From: Ypsolopha sequella
Taxonomy: Eukaryota; Arthropoda; Insecta; Lepidoptera; Ypsolophidae
Direction: 5' to 3'
DNA: 64,000 nucleotides
Assembly: GCA_934047225.1 (NCBI GenBank)
Contig: OW204000.1
Span: 18,184,001 to 18,248,000 of the forward strand
A program made the translations under genes and the position numbers. The number at the start of each line of letters is the position of its first letter. The stretch's first letter is position 1. Below, piece by piece: positions 62,501 through 64,000 of the stretch. The notes beneath the pieces were generated by a model that saw only the letters and a program-made list of their open reading frames with translations, had not been told where the DNA came from and did no database searches.

Positions 62501-63254
62501 GCAGCCTGCCGCCCCGGGCCATGGCTTTTGGCCCTAGGGTAAATACGCCACTGCTTATGGGACGAGGCAGGAAATGGCAAAAAAGCACCTGTTCCATACA
62601 AAAAAATTATGAGTACGTAGTACTTAGAGCAATTTATTTTTTCATGAGTTTAAATAAATTATTTTTCAATGCATGTGCTCGTAAAGGCCCACTTTTTATG
62701 CATCAAAACCGAACAGAAAGTCGATTATTTTGCCCTAGGGCTTTATTATAATTATAATTTTTTTTTTCAATGGTTGGCTAACCTGCAGCCTTTCTTGTGT
62801 ACCATAAATGTCATACTTTTTTTTCCACTGTTTAACGGCTCTGGATACAGTCCTTTTGAGCCAATTACAAATTAAAGTTCACAAAATTATATTTGTTTTA
62901 TTTCCTCACACTATGCATTGAAAAACGTAGTATGATACACGGGCGTAAAAGCAATAAATTACTCGGTTACGTTTAAAACACTCGCTACGCTCGTGTTTTA
63001 AATCGTCCTCGTAATTTATTCCTTTTCGCCCTAGTAGCATAAACTACTATTATATTATTTTTAACTTTTCAGACACACGCGTGTGGCCGCGCGTGGCTGC
63101 AGTAGCAGAGCGACTGTGGTCTGATCCCACATCTCGACCAAACTCAGCTGAACCAAGACTCCAGCGCCTCCGATCCAGACTGGTGGCTCGAGGACTTCGC
63201 CCTGACGTGCTCTCACCTGGCTGGTGTTCGCAGCACGACACCAAATGCCTTTAG
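29175..63254 (+). CDS. Gene B: secreted GH20 beta-N-acetylhexosaminidase, complete (608 aa)
   Basis: Coding exons: 29175-29263, 30833-31045, 42340-42548, 45526-45859, 47067-47208, 49006-49191, 50833-51068, 60340-60575, 63073-63254 (TAG). They sum to 1827 bases with no frame break, typical of insect hexosaminidases (about 600 residues). Residues 1-20 form a signal peptide (hydrophobic core MVLLSIGLV). Residues 31-100 are the Cys-rich N-terminal segment, about 102-270 the GH20 N-terminal domain and lid motifs, and the rest the TIM barrel with FHWHVTDSHSFP, APAHAGNGW and HMGGDE (catalytic D390-E391). Sites for N-glycans: NSS, NVT and NSS after CW. Expected role: release of terminal GlcNAc from chitin oligomers in moulting fluid or gut, or glycan trimming; extracellular. 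It is the same-strand paralogue of the upstream gene. The Hexo2/NAG2-like assignment is tentative. Its introns are enlarged by repeats and by a 7.6-kb retrovirus-like insertion in intron 7. Confidence 0.95.
29264..30832. other. Gene B intron 1
   Basis: 1569 bases, GT-AG. Apart from the MITE at 29303-29450 it is AT-rich with no recognised element. Confidence 0.8.
29303..29450. mobile_element. Fold-back MITE, TGTTACTACAAAAC family, copy 2
   Basis: Same arms as 3861-3997 with a different, inverted loop. It lies in gene B intron 1, about 40 bases after exon 1. Confidence 0.8.
30833..31045 (+). CDS. Gene B exon 2
   Basis: Acceptor cctcttccag ends at 30832; donor gtatgt at 31046. It encodes PSWTYKCVPEEGCQR, then CRSVCGRFGALWPKP. 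It starts with the same GCCATCATGGAC as gene A exon 2, which fixes the boundary. Confidence 0.92.
31105..31360 (-). repeat. Inverted repeat around gene B exons 1-2, right arm
   Basis: Partner of 28391-28636. It starts about 60 bases after exon 2, so both exons lie in the 2.5 kb between the arms. Confidence 0.8.
33174..33885. repeat. Inverted-repeat element in gene B intron 2
   Basis: Ends AAATAAATGCACTTGCACTC and the inverse at 33862-33885. A second, tighter hairpin lies at 33737-33855 with about 40-base arms (CCGTGCAATAAATGATGTAG). Confidence 0.6.
33892..34627. mobile_element. 736-bp non-autonomous DNA transposon with 6-bp target duplication
   Basis: Terminal inverted repeat TTAGGGAATGCAATCT at both ends, flanked by TCATGT at 33886-33891 and 34628-34633. 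Subterminal regions repeat ATACCGAGATCTCGC-like units on both sides. No transposase frame inside. Confidence 0.75.
37925..38300 (+). repeat. Interspersed repeat, GGAAAATATTGCTTAGA / TTTTGCGCTATCC family
   Basis: It contains ACAAGGAAAATATTGCTTAG and ATTTTGCGCTATCCGGAGAC. Partial copies lie near 35390-35500, 36470-36560, 45290-45440 and 46000-46260. Confidence 0.55.
38515..38558. repeat. CA microsatellite
   Basis: Uninterrupted CA dinucleotides, about 20 units, in gene B intron 2. Confidence 0.95.
38782..38810. repeat. AAAT microsatellite
   Basis: Seven to eight AAAT units following GTTTATGAATAAAATA, possibly the tail of a retroelement. Confidence 0.8.
39785..40090 (+). repeat. RTE-like non-LTR 3' end with ATGG tail
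   Basis: It runs from GGAGGTACCACCATCTTACT through GTGTGAGTATGGGCAATTCT and GCTATGTCCAGCAGTGGATG to a GATGGATGGATGG tail. Best copy of the family in the window; in gene B intron 2. Confidence 0.55.
40996..41320. mobile_element. Fold-back MITE, ATGCGGCTTTAACACT family
   Basis: Outer arms ATGCGGCTTTAACACT and its inverse at 41303-41318; an inner GCCGTTGTCAAAC hairpin near 41107-41150 is nested within. Confidence 0.7.
42340..42548 (+). CDS. Gene B exon 3
   Basis: Acceptor tttcttcag ends at 42339; donor gtgggt at 42549. It encodes FDLIDVPAEVRSLLAEM, AECGGNVTEM and SEQYMLDVQSK. It follows an 11.3-kb intron, the longest in either gene. Confidence 0.94.
42847..43325 (+). repeat. Interspersed repeat, TAGTATATTATTTTTGGAAT family, copy 2
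   Basis: Colinear with 16493-16920 over about 430 bases with scattered changes. In gene B intron 3. Confidence 0.65.
43469..43612. mobile_element. Fold-back MITE, CGTAGCATAG...CGCGCG family, copy 2
   Basis: Arms CCCGTAGCATAGTGCTTAAT with CGCGCGCG; inverse ends GTGCTACGGGC. Confidence 0.75.
44601..44870. mobile_element. Fold-back MITE, TATACAAGGTGA family, copy 2
   Basis: About 270 bases with arms as in 13224-13493. It lies in gene B intron 3, so the two copies are in different introns and were inserted separately. Confidence 0.85.
45526..45859 (+). CDS. Gene B exon 4
   Basis: Acceptor cccttgcag ends at 45525; donor gtatgt at 45860. No ATG opens its frame. It encodes NDISVNVVADTIYGARHAL, HRGFLLDTARNFIPIEDIK and NVFHWHVTDSHSFP. 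The 334 bases equal gene A exon 4. Confidence 0.94.
46000..46260 (+). repeat. Interspersed repeat, TTTTGCGCTATCC family, in gene B intron 4
   Basis: It has CTTTGCGCTATCCCGAGACA and ATTTCAATATAGTTTCTGTC, as in 37925-38300. Confidence 0.5.
46705..47055. mobile_element. Interspersed repeat AATAGTAGTTTATGCTAC, copy 2
   Basis: Same ends as 27532-27907. Its last bases (GCACTTGCATTGAAAA) are followed after 11 bases by gene B exon 5, leaving TATTGTTTCAG as the whole unique acceptor region. Confidence 0.8.
47067..47208 (+). CDS. Gene B exon 5
   Basis: Acceptor tgtttcag ends at 47066; donor gtattt at 47209. It encodes YGAYTAAEIYTVEEVQDL and EIDAPAHAGNGWQWGK. An interspersed repeat ends about 11 bases before the exon. 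Confidence 0.94.
47209..49005. other. Gene B intron 5
   Basis: 1797 bases. 47370-47530 has a diverged repeat (CTGTCTCGAAACGTCGGGTG); 47770-48075 is RTE-like. The rest has nothing recognisable. Confidence 0.7.
47770..48075 (+). repeat. RTE-like non-LTR 3' end in gene B intron 5
   Basis: Diverged copy with GTGTGAGTATGGGCATTACT and ATGTTCAACAGTGGACG. Confidence 0.5.
49006..49191 (+). CDS. Gene B exon 6 (catalytic Asp-Glu)
   Basis: Acceptor gtttcccag ends at 49005; donor gtgagt at 49192. It encodes EYGFGDMVVCANSQPWR, CIQPPCGQLNPANP and, as its last six codons, HMGGDE (Asp 49186-49188, Glu 49189-49191). Confidence 0.95.
49192..50832. other. Gene B intron 6
   Basis: 1641 bases. 49700-50440 is a long copy of the CGGACAGAC/GGAACCCTAA repeat family. 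No gene. Confidence 0.7.
50833..51068 (+). CDS. Gene B exon 7
   Basis: Acceptor tattttcag ends at 50832; donor gtaatt at 51069. It encodes IFFPCWNSSAEITSYM, LWAEFHAKALQIWDEEY and PVMLWSSELT. Right after the catalytic Glu gene B reads IFFP where gene A reads VNFS. Confidence 0.94.
52037..52041. repeat. Target site duplication, left copy (ACGAA)
   Basis: ACGAA directly abuts the left LTR and is repeated at 59602-59606 directly after the right LTR. Five bases fits BEL/Pao integration. Confidence 0.93.
52042..52257 (-). repeat. 3' LTR of the BEL/Pao element
   Basis: Identical over 216 bases to 59386-59601. It begins TG and ends CA on both strands. On the minus strand it carries AATAAA (52097-52102 on the plus strand as TTTATT) and an initiator-like TCAGT (52181-52185), with no clear TATA box. 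Confidence 0.95.
52436..58873 (-). CDS. Gag-Pol-Env-like polyprotein of the BEL/Pao element (2145 aa)
   Basis: Single uninterrupted frame. Residues 1-450: Gag, Lys/Glu-rich and probably helical, with a DUF1759-like part about 225-390. A CCHC knuckle at 464-477 and further Cys/His pairs at 498-528. About 560-700: DUF1758-type aspartic protease with D578 in LIDGGSQ. About 830-1010: reverse transcriptase with D898 (FTADIKKMF) and YMDD at 975-978. About 1145-1290: RNase H with D1149, E1195, D1225 and D1271. About 1400-1456: the DUF5641-like tail of integrase (VVLIHDDNILAGKWPLGRV). The integrase zinc finger and DDE core expected between about 1390 and 1402 are absent. 1498-2145: envelope-like, with a hydrophobic signal-like segment 1498-1512, a furin-type RSRR at 1614-1617 followed by a GLINGVG fusion-peptide-like start as in gypsy/baculovirus F proteins, a membrane segment about 2038-2060 and an Arg/Ala-rich tail. 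The lack of integrase makes this copy non-autonomous. Confidence 0.93.
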   Translation of the reverse strand: MEGQDLLENQKLIKQELEKLLSNFKKDPKERKSSEDYFKRKLSTLERYWDDFQANHSKLYQFEVRDEPYFTNKEYSKVQQTYQATKNIINCEYEEYMQNQDRFRGDTSEGAKEQKQTPRPLLVNRGQDSKTEELLRKQSSNFKAFIRTISNIEVSSIKEKWEFEDALKSLEMRWGAVDSLHWEIDSILDDHNQEYEETFSQNEQKYQNIKKAINQKLWAVANMEKATPRMTIPDFHGNYHKWVSFKDLFVEAIHNNASMSNAQKMQFLKSKLRGEAEAIIQHLKISSDNYEACWKILNDRFDNKKLIVNSHLDLLFNLPIMKQQSAEQIKRLHDTTNECLFAIKNLGANISTWDPLIIYILQQKLDSVTNDDYVRSLRNPKALPSISDFMNFMKTKFTSLESSRYKQDKNRQSPSASSPSSSKYVYQSKSNFRQNDENHSRKFYNNSTQKSYNTGKRSGDRKRCAYCNNTDHAIFFCNKFMELSAETKRRSINDLNLCKNCLYNHNGKNCFSEKRCRKCNGNHNTLLHEAFECMSKPEKVTRNSHVSQENISEILLATAIVKVQAKDGIYHNLRCLIDGGSQISAISENAAQLLQLPRQKCKGVIYGVGSKENSCKGLININCSSVATDYTFNTDVYIMRKLINNLPNQSFPEPSWSYLKNIKLADPKFYKSRPIDMLLGADVYSSIIMGGIIKKNDILPIAQQTQLGWILSGNVKSLQCNVITNNVEDLQRFWTVEDIGEKSKLSTEDQECVQFYQETTRRLDDGHYQVRLPLKSDGLEKLGESRQKAVAQFKQIENRFKRRNQLAEQYKLFIKEYQDLGHMKEATRNSQSGCYLPHHAVERAESSTTKFRVVFNASALTSSNISLNFIMKQGPNLQKDLLELILNWRQYEIAFTADIKKMFRQIYLHEDDQNLHKIIWRESAYQAIQEYQLTTVTYGTKAAPFLAMMTLKQLARDEGHKYQSAAKEVLENNFYMDDLVSGSYDIKSAKQLISDLNKLLKSGGFNLRKWASNKPEIFGNSHDEQRTFEFKQAETNKTLGLRWNPKSDEFIFQININDLSEKTTKQALLSNISRLFDPLGWLAPVTTKLKILFKKVWLTGIQWDEEVPVDIKSEWINIRNDLQNINHIKIPRWLEIRKNGIIELHGFSDSSTKAFACIIFCKVIEESSSKVTIVQLAAKTRILSDSKNLSVPRGELCGAHLLSKLMTKVLSCLSDHKIKVYGWSDSTAVLGWIQGEPSRWKPFVSNRVQQITNVMPPECWRYVNSTDNPADCASRGLSADQLKNHTLWWQGPTWLSSFNDQNEKERPLYPTEEEQKVPKQTCNAINLHEREPHIINEILNRQSSFTRATRVVAWILRFISRDHQKQSFLTIQEIRQARIQIIKVIQQSEFSISNYQIYIKLNDVVLIHDDNILAGKWPLGRVVELHPGKDGYVRVVTLKTKNGLMKRPIIKLSVLPTSRENYHYPKLSREQEKQQSETNINYQVERKINKRIRKPRPFSLISFIMCIIMITGAQCTYNITKLRDQQRILFDKISNMELLSDEWKLVVYYDLNPYWQGTTAFERYTKHLQQTCQNIKDQSHCDVILLQLQQGFSELEYYNHLLLSQHSSTQTGHRSRRGLINGVGYIANKLFGVLDESFAEQYQKDIELIRDNQNHLASLWKNQTSVIESEYNLLKRMEDSMNKQQKIINQHFFKVNKVINKLSNELQILSNINDFTLGALTASSMLQCLKTIQSMLLDTVTDIYQGRFNFHILTPEQLRHELSTISSHMSKESSLPIKNIQTDLKNIYKILKVKARMTNEYLLLEIKLPLVSRDAYEIFKATAIPEKKGRDMISVIPAAEYLAINLKKDAYVEMSRDEIKECYQADESFFCHTQKPIYHMKQDESFCVKDRGSDNCKTVTSLCSNIWQEMHAQNQYLYFCCNKCQLRIICEDQLSAAQLAEAGIISISHGCIIKTDEFTIYSRKLDQSISKTRFDVILPDISPINQIFNITILPPTNESDISKEIGAQKQTLQEIHQQIEQIKQKGTLAKEISYHDVHHYTAIYGMAFAIIGAAVSIWVWRRLRRRRRQQAADPRSAPALAASAAAGAVTTEQPAAAHSSSSDSDKKCANVQYIRRKWASASVRKFDASTSPVFKARFPSAENCV
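59101..59310. repeat. TTGATA-rich tandem repeats in the element's 5' leader
   Basis: Degenerate repeats built from TTCACTTGATA and ATGATA blocks. An exact 34-base stretch occurs at 59221-59254 and again at 59261-59294, a period of 40. TGAT was counted 21 times in 59101-59340. It lies between primer site and polyprotein start, where a packaging signal is expected. Confidence 0.8.
59359..59385 (-). other. Primer-binding site, tRNA-Tyr-like
   Basis: Starts directly inside the 5' LTR with TGGTCCTTCGAACCG on the minus strand. This is complementary to the CCA end and acceptor stem of insect tRNA-Tyr (which begins CCTTCGA). From memory of the Drosophila tRNA the resemblance extends into the T arm with a few mismatches. 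Confidence 0.6.
59386..59601 (-). repeat. 5' LTR of the BEL/Pao element
   Basis: Identical to 52042-52257. It is upstream of the polyprotein in the element's own direction, so it would drive transcription towards lower coordinates, antisense to gene B. Confidence 0.95.
59602..59606. repeat. Target site duplication, right copy (ACGAA)
   Basis: Perfect partner of 52037-52041. Removing the element and one copy rejoins ...TTTTATACGAA with TAAGTGCC..., restoring a continuous older repeat. Confidence 0.93.
59607..60010. repeat. Older interspersed repeat interrupted by the BEL/Pao element
   Basis: It continues on the other side of the insertion near 52010-52041. It contains AACACGAGCGCAGCGAGTG and ends with ACGAGCAACTGCATTGAAAA, like the ends of the repeats at 27532-27907, 46705-47055 and 62663-63052, but the middle differs. 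It includes two perfect ACGCGT-centred palindromes. Confidence 0.6.
59887..59946. repeat. Two perfect palindromes centred on ACGCGT
   Basis: 59887-59910 is a perfect 24-base palindrome and 59925-59946 repeats its central 22 bases (TTTATTTCACGCG and its complement). Spacing between them is 14 bases. They lie within gene B intron 7. Confidence 0.85.
60340..60575 (+). CDS. Gene B exon 8
   Basis: Acceptor tgatttcag ends at 60339; donor gtatgt at 60576. It encodes FVIEVWERISSPLL, DIWYLDHGFWGVTKYSNW and LGGEVAMWSEYVD. The retrovirus-like insertion lies between this exon and exon 7. Confidence 0.94.
61879..62002. repeat. Inverted repeat in gene B intron 8
   Basis: Arms CTGTACAGTGGAGACCGCAT and CAAG, inverse at 61977-62002. 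A looser one at 61289-61420 uses CAGATCGCGCCAAACTT. Confidence 0.7.
62663..63052. mobile_element. Interspersed repeat AATAGTAGTTTATGCTAC, copy 3 (inverted)
   Basis: Opposite orientation to copies 1 and 2. It starts TTTTCAATGCATGTGCTCGT and ends GCATAAACTACTATT, 20 bases before gene B exon 9. Confidence 0.8.
63073..63254 (+). CDS. Gene B exon 9 and stop
   Basis: Acceptor acttttcag ends at 63072; TAG 63252-63254. It encodes TRVWPRVAAVAERLWSDP and ends WCSQHDTKCL. The 20 bases before it are all that separates it from a 390-bp interspersed repeat. Confidence 0.94.
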
Positions 63255-63317
63255 ACTCTTTGAAAATTAAAGTGACGCCTTATTTACACTGGGCATAGAC
63301 AACGGTTTTCTCGTGGC

Positions 63318-63323
63318 AATAAA
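63318..63323 (+). terminator. Gene B polyadenylation signal
   Basis: AATAAA lies 64 bases after the TAG. Spacing resembles that of gene A. A second AATAAA near 63457 is an alternative. Confidence 0.6.
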
Positions 63324-64000
63324 ACTAAAATCGGACCGGGGTTTCGATAGGATAATTTTTTTTTTATCGAACTGCTTTATTGCAATTTTTAATTTCTACC
63401 ATAATTCATTTTTATTAATCCATATTCATTTTCTGTAGGTCACTTACTTGAATGTTAAATAAAATCAAGTGTCAATTCGACTCACGAATCGGGGTTTCTT
63501 CAAATTGAAGAGTGTTTTGGAAAAACAACCAATGTCACTTTTATGACATTTTACAGGAAGTAAAATATCAAGTATATCAAATATAAGGCCTACTATGAGG
63601 TGACAAAATTCGGTCGAATATCGGTCGGACGTATGTCCATCTCTATCAAACTCTTCATGCGTGCGTCAGAGATGGACGTATGCCCGACCGATAAACGACC
63701 GACCGAATCTTTTTAGGAGTGCCGGGCCTGTGCTATACATAGAAATCAATAGAAGCTTAACAGTTTGAACTAGTCGTGAAAAAAATGACATAACGTGGTT
63801 ATTCTTCTCCTGTTTTAAAAATGTCATATTTATTTAATATCTACATATGTAAATAAAGGGAACATAATTTTTAAATACATTTTCTTAAATTAATTAAAGA
63901 TAATGCAACCAAAAATTGTATTGGAATTTGAAACGCCCTTTCAAATGATACTTTACATGCTGAAGACACTCACATTTTTGGCCGAAATCTCCTAAACTAG
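63324..64000. other. 3' flank of gene B
   Basis: AT-rich, with an inverted repeat at 63608-63708 (ATTCGGTCGAATATCGGTCG and ACGTATGTCCATCTCT, inverse to the right). No further gene is visible. Confidence 0.6.

Larger units (their letters stand above)
60576..63072. other. Gene B intron 8
   Basis: 2497 bases with hairpins at 61289-61420 and 61879-62002, a CGGACAGAC-type fragment near 60795-60900 and the repeat at 62663-63052. Confidence 0.75.

Overview
The window is nuclear DNA of an insect, most likely a moth or butterfly (Lepidoptera). The evidence is split genes with GT-AG introns, AT-rich introns packed with short fold-back elements, lepidopteran-type non-LTR tails, a mariner, and a BEL/Pao endogenous retrovirus. 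No bacterial-style operons, CRISPR arrays or rRNA genes are seen.

Genes. Two paralogous, same-strand genes for secreted family-20 beta-N-acetylhexosaminidases lie in tandem. Gene A (coding exons 2-9 at 2162-15027) lacks its signal-peptide exon in the window, probably because it lies upstream of base 1. Gene B (29175-63254) is complete: nine coding exons, 1827 coding bases, 608 residues. All shared exon junctions have the same phase, and exons 3-9 have the same length in both genes (exon 2 differs by one codon). Both keep the GGDE catalytic pair at the 3' end of exon 6, so the pair is a tandem duplication with both copies apparently functional. They belong to the chitin / N-glycan hexosaminidase group of insects and look closest to the Hexo2/NAG2-like branch; the subgroup is not certain.

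Mobile DNA. Intron 7 of gene B holds a 7560-bp BEL/Pao-type endogenous retrovirus on the minus strand (52042-59601). It has two identical 216-bp LTRs, a perfect 5-bp target duplication, a tRNA-Tyr-like primer site and a single intact 2145-residue gag-pol-env frame. The integrase zinc-binding and DDE core are missing although the frame stays open. Integration was therefore recent and the copy either moved with help in trans or lost its integrase afterwards. It landed in an older interspersed repeat.

Region by region. 1-2161: repeats upstream of gene A exon 2. 2162-15107: gene A; intron 7 carries a decayed DNA transposon with protein remnants, and intron 8 carries three fold-back elements back to back plus a nested retro-insert. 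15108-29174: intergenic; fold-back elements, a decayed mariner nested in another repeat, retroelement tails, and a CpG-containing block at 24.5-24.95 kb that could be a gene B promoter / 5' exon (inference). 29175-63323: gene B, with an 11.3-kb intron 2 and a 9.3-kb intron 7. 63324-64000: 3' flank with one inverted repeat.

All coordinates were read by hand from the sequence. Splice sites were fixed by GT-AG plus frame and paralogue agreement; no transcript or database was consulted.
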